64,000 nucleotides of DNA, taken from assembly GCA_000752675.2 (NCBI GenBank), contig LM994626.1, positions 458,966 to 522,965 on the forward strand, given 5' to 3'. This document shows positions 33,341-40,513 of the stretch, piece by piece (the first letter of the stretch is position 1; every line of letters starts with the position of its first letter). This stretch comes from a bacterium OL-1. GTDB lineage: Bacteria; Actinomycetota; Coriobacteriia; Coriobacteriales; Atopobiaceae. The notes below the pieces were generated by a model. It saw nothing but the letters and a program-made list of their open reading frames with translations, had not been told where the DNA came from and searched no databases. Both the position numbers and the translations under genes were made by a program.

Positions 33341-34219
33341 CTACCCCAGCGATCCGCGCAGCGCCTGGACCACAGGACTCTTCGCACAATCCGAGAAGAA
33401 CAGGTAAATGCTCGTCTCCACCCGAGGCTCCAGGGGCCGCGAGACCACGTAGTCGCCGTAGCAGTTATTACCCGTGAACGAGTGCAGGACCGCGCAGCCC
33501 ATGCCGCAGGCAATGCGCAGCAGGTTGCCCTCGAGCTCGGGGAATCCCTCGCTGCTCTGAAGCGGATCGCGAGCATCAAACAGCACGTTTGTAAGATCCC
33601 CGTCGCGTACAACCTCCTGCTGCGCAAGCTCACTTTCCCGTGGCACCAGTACAACCAGGGGATACGAACGCAACCGGTGGTGCTCCAGCGCGCAGTTTTC
33701 GCGGGTCTCCATGCAGACAAAGGCGTCGATGCTCCCCTTCTTGGCCATGAGGAACAACTCATGGCTCGAGGCACTTCTCGGCTCAAACAAGACGCCTGGA
33801 TGAGCCCGAAGAAACGGATCGAAGGTCTCCACCAGCAGTTGGGGGTCGCAGTTGCGCAGGAACCCCACGCGCAGAGGGCCCGCCTCGCCTTGCTGGTAAG
33901 AGCGCATCTCGCGGGTTGCCTCATCCAGAGAGTCAATGGCCTTGCGCGCAAGTGGAAGCAGGTACCTTCCGGCATCCGTGAGCGTCACGGGCTTTGTCGA
34001 GCGGTCCACAAGCCTGGTTCCCAGCGACTTCTCTAGCAGGTGGACCTGCTTGGTCACGGCGGTCTGCGAGATGTTCAACCTTGCAGCCGCCTGCGTGAAT
34101 CCGCCCTCCTCCGCAACGGCCGAGAAGCACTCGAGCTGTCGTGGCCCAAGCCGCTCGCCCTCCAGCAAGTCGTCATGCAGGACATGCTCGCTCTGCTCCG
34201 TGCGATAGATGCCATCCAT
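33341..34219 (-). CDS. LysR-family transcription regulator
   Basis: A 292-residue LysR protein. After a 25-residue leader, the winged helix runs through LGPRQLECFSAVAEEGGF, AAARLNISQTAVTKQVHLLE and LVDRSTKPVTLTDAG. The effector domain begins near LRVGFLRNCDP. It is transcribed away from the YczE-like membrane protein gene, with 182 bp between the start codons, so that gene is the likely target. Ligand unknown. Confidence 0.9.
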   Translation of the reverse strand: MDGIYRTEQSEHVLHDDLLEGERLGPRQLECFSAVAEEGGFTQAAARLNISQTAVTKQVHLLEKSLGTRLVDRSTKPVTLTDAGRYLLPLARKAIDSLDEATREMRSYQQGEAGPLRVGFLRNCDPQLLVETFDPFLRAHPGVLFEPRSASSHELFLMAKKGSIDAFVCMETRENCALEHHRLRSYPLVVLVPRESELAQQEVVRDGDLTNVLFDARDPLQSSEGFPELEGNLLRIACGMGCAVLHSFTGNNCYGDYVVSRPLEPRVETSIYLFFSDCAKSPVVQALRGSLG

Positions 34220-34401
34220 GCGTTCGCTACCCCATCCGGCCTGGCTCCACTTGGGACCTCACGGCCCGTTCGTCAATCATGAGCAAAGGTTATGTAAGAA
34301 TGACTAAATTATATTTGATGGTTCTGGCTTTCCACCCTACAGTTGCGGAGAATGACTCGTTTACCAGAGGGTTTGCAAGCGTGACAGGAAGTTCTCCAAG
34401 C

Positions 34402-35109
34402 ATGAGCAGCAAAACGGTGGTTGATGCAGGAAGCGCCAAGCAGCGAAAGCCCGGCCGAGCCACCAACAAGCCAGCGCCCGGCACCATGCCCAAGCGCGTC
34501 GTAAGCTACGTTCTTGGCCTGAACATCCTGGCCGCCGGCATCGTGCTCAACACTCGCAGCGGGCTGGGCGTGGCGGCGTTCACCAGCTCGGCATACGCGT
34601 TCAGCAACATAAGCTCTCTCAGCTTTGGCACGGCAACCGCACTCATCTACCTGGTGCTTGTTGTTCTCGAGCTGGTTCTATTGCGCAAGCCGGAACCTGC
34701 GGTCCTCCTACAGATCCCGTTTTCTTTTGCGTTTGGCATTGTCGTCGACGTATACGATGCGCTGTTCCCCAGGTGGAGCCTCTCGCTTGCGGGGCAGTTC
34801 GTTCTTCTCGCCGTGGCCATACTCTGCACCGCAACGGGTGTGACGCTCAGCGTGCGCGCCAACTTTGTGGTTGCGCCGCCCGACGGCACGGTGCAGACCA
34901 TCTCACGCGTGTCCGGCCGTGACTATGGCCTGGTAAAGAATGTCTTCGATCTCACCATGATGGGTGTGACCGTCGTGATGTGCCTGAGCACGGGCAGTCC
35001 CCTCTACGGGCTGGGAATTGGCACCGTGCTCTCGGCCCTTCTTAACGGCAGAATCATCCGACTTCTGGAGATGGCGCTTGACCGGCACACCGCACTCGGG
35101 CAGCACTAA
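34402..35109 (+). CDS. YczE/YitT-like membrane protein (DUF6198 type)
   Basis: A 235-residue protein. A charged N-terminal ~28 residues is followed by five or six hydrophobic helices. The recognisable segment is NTRSGLGVAAFTSSAYAF near the first helix and VAPPDGTVQTISRV in the middle, both characteristic of YczE-type proteins, whose function is unknown. Several in-frame starts are possible (ATG at 34,278, 34,402 or just before PKRVVSYVLG); 34,402 is a compromise with AGGAAG upstream. Divergent from LysR. Confidence 0.72.
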   Translation: MSSKTVVDAGSAKQRKPGRATNKPAPGTMPKRVVSYVLGLNILAAGIVLNTRSGLGVAAFTSSAYAFSNISSLSFGTATALIYLVLVVLELVLLRKPEPAVLLQIPFSFAFGIVVDVYDALFPRWSLSLAGQFVLLAVAILCTATGVTLSVRANFVVAPPDGTVQTISRVSGRDYGLVKNVFDLTMMGVTVVMCLSTGSPLYGLGIGTVLSALLNGRIIRLLEMALDRHTALGQH

Positions 35110-35152
35110 ATGAGACAAAGGGACTGTCCCTTTGTCTCATCCTTTGTCTCAT
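35110..35152. repeat. TGAGACAAAGGG palindrome, family E copy 3, with an extra half arm
   Basis: The perfect 31-bp palindrome begins right after the membrane protein stop codon (35,107-35,109). It is followed by an extra CCTTTGTCTCAT, a partial duplication of its right arm, suggesting slippage or a decayed second copy. Confidence 0.9.
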
Positions 35153-35260
35153 CCGCACCAGGAACAACGCGCGAGGGCGATAATGGAGCTCAAGCAAAAG
35201 ACGTCCGGCCGACGCATTGCCCTTGGTCGCGCCGGCCAAACACAACGGAAGGGACACGCC

Positions 35261-35770
35261 ATGACCCCAGAGGAATTCGACGAGGCTGCAAGCTACTGGA
35301 CAGACAGAGACGCGACCTCTGCCCGCATGCCCGAGGATGAGCCGCGCAAGGCAATCGATGCGTTTCTCGGCGAGCATCAAATCTGCGCCATGGCAACGGC
35401 GTCGGCCGACCTCGTCCGCTGCACCCCGCTCGAGTACGCCTACCGTGACGGCAAGTTCTGGATCTTCTCGGAAGGCGGACTCAAGTTCCATGCGCTCAAG
35501 GAGAATCGCAACGTGTGCCTTGCCGTCTTCGAGCCATCGTATGAGTTTGGCAAGCTCGAGAGTGTGCAGGTCACGGGCACCGCGGAGGTTGTCGACCCCA
35601 TGAGCGAGAAGTTCTCGCGCGCCGCAGCGGAAAAGAAGCTCACCGGCGAGAAGCTCGAGAAGATGCGCACCAAGCTGCACCTGATTGAGGTTACGCCCAC
35701 GCGCATCGACTATCTGTGCAGCACGCTGCGGAAGCGCGGGTTTGGCGTTCGCCAGTGGATTGAGCTGTAA
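35261..35770 (+). CDS. Pyridoxamine 5'-phosphate oxidase-like flavin protein
   Basis: A 169-residue protein of the PNPOx-like split-barrel fold, which binds FMN, F420 or haem. It shows ICAMATASADLVRCTPLEYAY, GKFWIFSEGGLKFHALKENRNV and SVQVTGTAEVV in the expected strand order. The last ~40 residues are helical and basic. Start at 35,261 after GGAAGGGA; the longer frame upstream runs into the palindrome. Whether it is an enzyme or a sensor cannot be told. Confidence 0.82.
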   Translation: MTPEEFDEAASYWTDRDATSARMPEDEPRKAIDAFLGEHQICAMATASADLVRCTPLEYAYRDGKFWIFSEGGLKFHALKENRNVCLAVFEPSYEFGKLESVQVTGTAEVVDPMSEKFSRAAAEKKLTGEKLEKMRTKLHLIEVTPTRIDYLCSTLRKRGFGVRQWIEL

Positions 35771-35790
35771 CCGAACGGCTTGCGGCCGCG

Positions 35791-35821
35791 ATGAGACAAA
35801 GGGAAACTCCCTTTGTCTCAC
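35791..35821. repeat. TGAGACAAAGGG palindrome, family E copy 4
   Basis: TGAGACAAAGGGA-AAC-TCCCTTTGTCTCA: the arms are perfect and only the loop differs from other copies. It lies between the PNPOx-like stop and the nitroreductase. Confidence 0.9.
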
Positions 35822-35877
35822 TAACGCCCATACTGCAATCAGACAGCCGCGCAGAGCGCGTAACCAGAGGAGGTCCC

Positions 35878-36390
35878 ATGGAGTTCACCGACGTTATCAA
35901 GAACCGCTACGCCTGCAAGAAGTACAGCAACCGTGCCGTGGAGGATGACAAGCTGGCGGCGATCCTCGAGGCCGGGCGCGTGGCGCCAACCGCGAAGAAC
36001 CTGCAGGAGCAGCACGTCTACGTGCTGCAGTCCGCCGAGGCGCTCGAGAAGTTCGACGGCCTCACCCCCTGCCGCTACGGCGCACCAACCGTTCTTCTCG
36101 TCGCCTTCGACAACGAGAACGTCTACACCTACCCCGGCAGCGAGCGCACCTCGGGAGTCGAGGACGCAAGCATCGTGGCGACCCACATGATTCTTGCCGC
36201 TGCGAACGAGGGCGTTGATTCCTGTTGGGTAAATCGCTTTAGCCCCGAGGAGGCCGCGAAGGCCTTTGGCCTGCCGGCAAACGAAGTGGTTCTCTGCGCG
36301 ATCGACCTTGGCTACGCGGCCGAGGGCGCGGGCCCGCTGCCCAACCACTCCTCGCGCAAGGAGCTGGCGCAGACCGTCACGCGGCTGTAG
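35878..36390 (+). CDS. Nitroreductase-family flavoprotein
   Basis: A 170-residue FMN-dependent nitroreductase-like enzyme. FTDVIKNRYACKKYSNRAVEDDKLAAIL at the N-terminus holds the Arg-rich FMN phosphate site, RVAPTAKNLQEQ follows, and AANEGVDSCWVNRFSPEEAA and VLCAIDLGYAAEG complete the fold. It would reduce nitro or quinone-like compounds using NAD(P)H. GAGGAGGT lies just before the ATG. Physiological substrate unknown. Confidence 0.9.
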   Translation: MEFTDVIKNRYACKKYSNRAVEDDKLAAILEAGRVAPTAKNLQEQHVYVLQSAEALEKFDGLTPCRYGAPTVLLVAFDNENVYTYPGSERTSGVEDASIVATHMILAAANEGVDSCWVNRFSPEEAAKAFGLPANEVVLCAIDLGYAAEGAGPLPNHSSRKELAQTVTRL

Positions 36391-36452
36391 GGACTGGACC
36401 TCGACGCGAGCTTCTCGAACCGCATACCTCACACGCATACCTCTCGCGCATA

Positions 36453-36542
36453 CCTCACACGTGTTGTTTCTTTTTTGATTTCTCCTCACTCTCAACTGGG
36501 ATTTTGCCGTCCCACGCCTCAAAAGAGAAACCACGTGTGAGG
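36453..36542. repeat. 90-bp inverted-repeat element ending CCTCACACGTG
   Basis: CCTCACACGTG (36,453-36,463) and CACGTGTGAGG (36,532-36,542) are perfect 11-bp inverted ends, and the similarity continues into GTTTCTTTT/AAAAGAGAAAC. Three GCATACCTC direct repeats lie just left of it (36,422-36,458). It separates the convergent nitroreductase and Hsp33 genes and may end transcription of both. Confidence 0.7.
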
Positions 36543-36586
36543 TTTTATCTGCGCGAGAAGGACCTACTTGTGACTGGCAAGGTACC

Positions 36587-37573
36587 TCATCGCAGCAGGT
36601 CGCGCAGCTCGTTCGGTTCGAAGTGGTAGTGCTCGCCGCAGAAGTGGCAGTACACGTCGGCGGGCTCGTTCTTGGAGATCATGTCCTCCAGCTCGTCGCG
36701 GCCAAGCGCCAGCACCACACGGGTGGCGCGCTCGCGGTTGCATCCGCAGTGGAACTCCGCCGGCATGACGTCCAGCTCCTGGTACGAGAGACCATCCAGC
36801 ACGTGGCGAAGGACGTCCGTGGGCTTCATGCCCTCCTCCAGCAGGTCCGTGACGGAACGCGTGCCGGTGAGGTTCTTCTCCAGGCGGTCCACCACTGCGT
36901 CCTCGCAGCCCGGCATCAGCTGCACGATAAACCCGCCCGCCTGGCGAATGCTCTGGTCGGTATCCACCAGCACGCCCACGCCCAGCGAGGTTGGCACCTG
37001 GTCGCTTGTGGCAAAGTAGTACGTGAGGTCGTCCCCTATCTCGCCGGAGACAAGTGGAACCTCGCTGGAATACGGCTCCATGCCCGGCAGGTCGTGGACC
37101 ACCGAGAGCGTCCCCGTGTGGTTCTCCCCCGCCACGGCTTCGCCCACGCTGAGCTTGCCCGCACTGTTGAGCGGTAGCCACACGTGCGGATGGTTGGCGA
37201 ATCCCTTGGCCTGGCCGCGGTTGTTCGCGGTCACGGTGAGGCCGCCCACGGGACCCTCGCCGCGAATCACAAGGGTAATGAACTCGTCGTCGTTCTTGGA
37301 CATGGCGCCCATCATCATGCCCGCCATCAGGAGGCGCCCCAGCGCGGCGCTCACGACGGGCGAGGTCTGGTGGCGCTCGTGCAGCTCTTGGACGCTCGCG
37401 CGCGCCGTCACCGCAAAGGCGCGCACCTGGCCGTCGGCCGCCGTTCCGCGCACAATGTGGTCGCCGAGACGAACCGCCTCGTCGTTGAAGTCGATGACGT
37501 CGCTCTCACGCGCGGCCTGCTCGCTATTCTCGCTCGCGGCGCGGGCGCTGTTCTCGCTGTTCTCGTCTGCCAT
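36587..37573 (-). CDS. hslO: Redox-regulated chaperone Hsp33
   Basis: A 328-residue Hsp33. The four zinc-binding Cys residues occur as HCGCN (C-x-C) near residue 278 and CHFC (C-x2-C) near 311; oxidation of these activates the chaperone against protein aggregation. The body shows the family's GRLLMAGMMMGAMSK and RGEGPVGGLTV. The N-terminus is a ~28-residue acidic extension with ASENSEQ/NSARAASENS-like repeats that is unusual in length for the family. Confidence 0.93.
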   Translation of the reverse strand: MADENSENSARAASENSEQAARESDVIDFNDEAVRLGDHIVRGTAADGQVRAFAVTARASVQELHERHQTSPVVSAALGRLLMAGMMMGAMSKNDDEFITLVIRGEGPVGGLTVTANNRGQAKGFANHPHVWLPLNSAGKLSVGEAVAGENHTGTLSVVHDLPGMEPYSSEVPLVSGEIGDDLTYYFATSDQVPTSLGVGVLVDTDQSIRQAGGFIVQLMPGCEDAVVDRLEKNLTGTRSVTDLLEEGMKPTDVLRHVLDGLSYQELDVMPAEFHCGCNRERATRVVLALGRDELEDMISKNEPADVYCHFCGEHYHFEPNELRDLLR

Positions 37574-37670
37574 GTTTTTCCTCTCTTCTCATCTATTGGG
37601 CACCATGGTAGCGAAACGAGACGAGCGGCAGCCGCAACGAGAGGCGCGGCGCCGACCGGCGCAACCGGGC

Positions 37671-37790
37671 TTCCGGTTGGCAGCAGTTATTGTTCAAACC
37701 CTTATGTGGCTGCGGCTCCACGCAAACTTGGGCAGTTTCCGGACAAAATCTTCGCTGGAGAAACCACAGAACGTCCGATTTCTGCCCGAC
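37671..37790. repeat. Element family B partial copy joined to family C hairpin 1
   Basis: 37,671-37,720 repeats the first 50 bp of family B (TTCCGGTTGGCAGCAGTTAT ... CTTATGTGGCTGCGG). It then passes into a hairpin, 37,729-37,790, whose ends are GGGCAG...TCCGGAC and GTCCGATTTCTGCCC; a relative of that hairpin is at 43,375-43,438. The composite lies between the Hsp33 start and the phosphatase stop. Confidence 0.65.
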
Positions 37791-37866
37791 AGCGCGCGGG
37801 GAGCGGGGTGGACAGCCGCGCGGAAGCCGAGAAGCCCCGGCGACCCAAATCGAAGCGCTTCTGACC

Positions 37867-38460
37867 TCACCCGCGCTCGGCGTCAGCAACCTCCACCGGC
37901 ACGCTAAACGCCCCGTCTCGCCAGACGCACTGGTAGACGGCACAGTTCCCAATGAACTTCGACCAGTAGCCCCCACGTGAACCCGGCGTGAGGTACTCGA
38001 GGATGCCCTTCATCAGGATTGCATGCGTGGAGACAAGGACGCGCTCCCCGGACGAGCGCGCGACGTCCTCGATGAACCGGCCCGCCCGCGCCGTCACGGA
38101 CGAGAGCTGCTCCATACCGGCAGGCGCCGGGTTGCGCGCAAAGTCGCTGAAGAACGTGACGACCTCTGGCACGAGTTTCCGCAGGTCCATGCCCTCGTAG
38201 GGGCCGTAATCCATCTCCAGGAGACGGTCGTCCGTCTTAACCGGCACGTTTCCGCCCGCGACAATCCGCGCGGTCTCGACCGCGCGGCCAAGCGGACTCG
38301 AGTAGACCCGGTCGAACAGAATCCCGCGCTCATCGAGAAGCGCCCGCACGCGTCGCGCCTGCTCGCGGCCCTGCTCGTTGAGAGGGACATCCCTTCTCCC
38401 CTGCAGCTCGTGGCGCAGGTTGGCGTCGGTCTGCCCATGTCGAATGACGTAGATGTCCAT
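37867..38460 (-). CDS. Histidine phosphatase (phosphoglycerate-mutase fold)
   Basis: A 197-residue cytoplasmic phosphatase. YVIRHGQTDAN at the start holds the phospho-accepting His, and NEQGREQA, VYSSPLGRAVETA, MDYGPYEG and STHAILMKGIL follow in order. Length fits the broad-specificity GpmB/CobC group; the true substrate is unknown. ATG 38,460 follows AGGGAGGC. Confidence 0.88.
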   Translation of the reverse strand: MDIYVIRHGQTDANLRHELQGRRDVPLNEQGREQARRVRALLDERGILFDRVYSSPLGRAVETARIVAGGNVPVKTDDRLLEMDYGPYEGMDLRKLVPEVVTFFSDFARNPAPAGMEQLSSVTARAGRFIEDVARSSGERVLVSTHAILMKGILEYLTPGSRGGYWSKFIGNCAVYQCVWRDGAFSVPVEVADAERG

Positions 38461-38537
38461 GCCTGCCTCCCTGCGCCACGCCCTTCTTGTCCACCGGAAC
38501 AATGGTAGCGAAACGAGAGGAGCAGACCAGAGGAGTG

Positions 38538-38828
38538 TCAGACCGCCACCGCCACGTCAAGCTTATAGCCCAATGCCCTAACCACCTTCTGGACCGTAGC
38601 GAAAGACGGGTTGCCCGAAGGAGAAAGCGCCTTGTAGAGGCCATCTCGTGTGATGCCTGTCTCATGGGCGAGCTGAGTCATGCCTCGCGCGCGAGCAACG
38701 TCGCCGAGAGCCGCAGACACGAGGGATGGGTCACCATCCTCGAGCGCCGCGTTAAGGTAGGCGACAATGTCCTCGTCCGTATCCAGAAACTCTGCCGCAT
38801 CGTAAGCGGCTGCCTTCTTCGCTTCCAT
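38538..38828 (-). CDS. HigA-like addiction-module antitoxin
   Basis: A 96-residue helix-turn-helix antitoxin (addiction module antidote protein type). It has an EFLDTDEDIVAYLNAALED start and the DNA-binding ARGMTQLAHETGITRDGLYKALSPSGNP. It normally neutralises a RelE/HigB-like toxin encoded just upstream, which here is only a fragment (38,846-38,995), so the antitoxin appears orphaned. GGGAGGC precedes the ATG. Confidence 0.88.
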   Translation of the reverse strand: MEAKKAAAYDAAEFLDTDEDIVAYLNAALEDGDPSLVSAALGDVARARGMTQLAHETGITRDGLYKALSPSGNPSFATVQKVVRALGYKLDVAVAV

Positions 38829-38845
38829 TGCTTGCCTCCCTCGAT

Positions 38846-38995
38846 CTACTCGTACTCCTTGTTGAGCTGTTTGGCCTTAGCGATGTCTCGCTGCTGGGTA
38901 GACTTATCGCCACCAATGAGCAGCAGAATAAGTTCATTTCCGCGCCACGAGAAGTACAGACGGTAACCTGGCCCATAGTCTATACGCCACGCGCC
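38846..38995 (-). pseudogene. N-terminally truncated RelE/HigB-type toxin
   Basis: About 49 codons reading [21 protein letters not shown]..., [17 protein letters not shown], ending KEYE-stop, are the C-terminal half of phage-derived Gp49/HigB-like RNase toxins (RIDYGPGYR and GGDKxTQ are diagnostic). The N-terminal half is missing. The fragment follows directly, in frame, after the stop codon of the MetE-like gene, so the boundary marks a deletion. It is 17 bp upstream of its antitoxin gene. Confidence 0.82.
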
Positions 38996-40135
38996 CTAAT
39001 CTCCCCAGACGCGCTCCGCGATGCGACGCACCAGGGCAATCTTGGCCCACTGGTCGTCCTCGGTGAGGACGTTGCCCTCTTCGGTCGAGGAGAAGCCGCA
39101 CTGCGTGGAGAGGCGCAGGTGGTCGAGCGGCACGTACTTCTCAGCCTCGTGGATGCGCGCGATGACGGTGTCCTCGTCCTCCAGCTCGGGGAACTTGGAC
39201 GTCACCAAGCCCAGGACCACAATCTGGTCGCGGATATGGCGCAGCGGCTCAAAGTCGCCCGCGCGGTCGGAGTCGTACTCGAGGAAGAACCCATCGTAGT
39301 TTGCGTGCGAGAAGAGCGTCTCAGCGATCGGCTCGTAGCCACCCGAGGAGAACCAGGTCGATCGGAAGTTGCCACGGCAGATGTGCGTCGTGATGGTCAT
39401 GTCCGCCGGCTTTGCCTCGAGCGCGCGGTTGATGGTCTTCACATAGCGCTTGGCCACGGCGTCGAGGTTGATGCCCTGGGCCTCGTAGGCGGCGCGCTTG
39501 TCCGCGTCGCAGAACTCTCCCCAGCTCGTGTCGTCAAACTGCAGGTAGCGGCAGCCCTCGTCGTAAAAGGCCTTGATGGCGTGCTGGTACGCCACGGCGA
39601 TGTCCTCAAAGAGGCGCTCGTCGCCGTCCGGCCCCGCGTAGCGGTCGATGGGCCGGTACGTGGCCTTGCCGCGCACGCAGGGAATGAGGTGCAGCATGGA
39701 GGGCGCGGGGATGGTCAGCTTTGTGGGGTAGCCGCCCGCGATCTTCTGGAGGCGACGGAAGTGCTCGAGGAACGGGTGATCCGGCCCAAAGTCGACCTTG
39801 CCCGTGAAGCGCAGCTGCGCGCCCTTGGGCTTGGGGCCCTTGAACTCCACGGACCAGGTGTCGGCAGAGATCTCCTCCACGCCGTCGAGCGCGGCGAGAA
39901 AGTCCAGGTGCCACATGGCGCGACGGAACTCGCCGTCGGTGACGGCGCGCAGGCCGGCGGCCTTCTCCTTTTGCACGAGCTCGGCGATGCACTCGTCCTC
40001 GACAGCCGTGAGCTGGGCCTGATCGATCTTTTCAGCCGCATACTCGGCGCGGGCCTTCTTCAGGCGCTCCGGCCTGAGGAAGCTTCCAACAATGTCGTAG
40101 GTGTAGGGCGGCTGCTTGAGCGTGGAGGCGGGCAT
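38996..40135 (-). CDS. MetE-like methyltransferase (YxjG/YxjH type)
   Basis: A 379-residue single-domain relative of the catalytic half of cobalamin-independent methionine synthase. It has VGSFLRPERLKKAR at the N-terminus, TDGEFRR, LQFDDTSWGEFCD, THICRGNF (His and Cys zinc ligands), FLEYD and the final QCGFSSTEEGN with the second Cys. YxjG/YxjH proteins transfer methyl groups to homocysteine in methionine salvage. The substrate that donates the methyl group is not certain. The gene ends exactly where the toxin fragment begins, so its last residues may have been affected by that event. Confidence 0.88.
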   Translation of the reverse strand: MPASTLKQPPYTYDIVGSFLRPERLKKARAEYAAEKIDQAQLTAVEDECIAELVQKEKAAGLRAVTDGEFRRAMWHLDFLAALDGVEEISADTWSVEFKGPKPKGAQLRFTGKVDFGPDHPFLEHFRRLQKIAGGYPTKLTIPAPSMLHLIPCVRGKATYRPIDRYAGPDGDERLFEDIAVAYQHAIKAFYDEGCRYLQFDDTSWGEFCDADKRAAYEAQGINLDAVAKRYVKTINRALEAKPADMTITTHICRGNFRSTWFSSGGYEPIAETLFSHANYDGFFLEYDSDRAGDFEPLRHIRDQIVVLGLVTSKFPELEDEDTVIARIHEAEKYVPLDHLRLSTQCGFSSTEEGNVLTEDDQWAKIALVRRIAERVWGD

Positions 40136-40299
40136 GGTTGCTCCTTGTCACGAGGGATGGTTGCAAATTTGTTCTCCATCCATGATGGCAGAAGGGCGAG
40201 GCATGAGAGCGTATCTATCTTCTATCGCGTTCCATAGCCTGTGGCTATGGTTTTGGACGAGCAGCCCGCCGGCGGCGGACGGGCGGCAGGCCAGTCAAT

Positions 40300-40402
40300 C
40301 GAAACCTGCGGCTTAATAGAAGCCTGGCGACAAGGGTCAAGCCATCTACCTGCGGTTCTTCTCGACACACCTTGTCCGAGACTACTATTAAGCCGCAGGT
40401 TT
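40300..40402. repeat. 101-103 bp element, family D copy 1
   Basis: 103 bp with perfect 18-bp ends AAACCTGCGGCTTAATAG / CTATTAAGCCGCAGGTTT. The core shares CCATCTACCTGCGGTTCTTC with copy 3. Located in the 378-bp gap before the PEP-binding protein gene, which otherwise shows nothing. Confidence 0.9.
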
Positions 40403-40513
40403 TCCCGAGCCACCCCAACCGCCAGCCACCCGCAGCCGTCCACCAGCCAGAAGCTGCGCGGCCGCCGCCCTGCGACCAGCTAGGATTGCCTCAACCCACG
40501 CGAGGAGGCAGAT

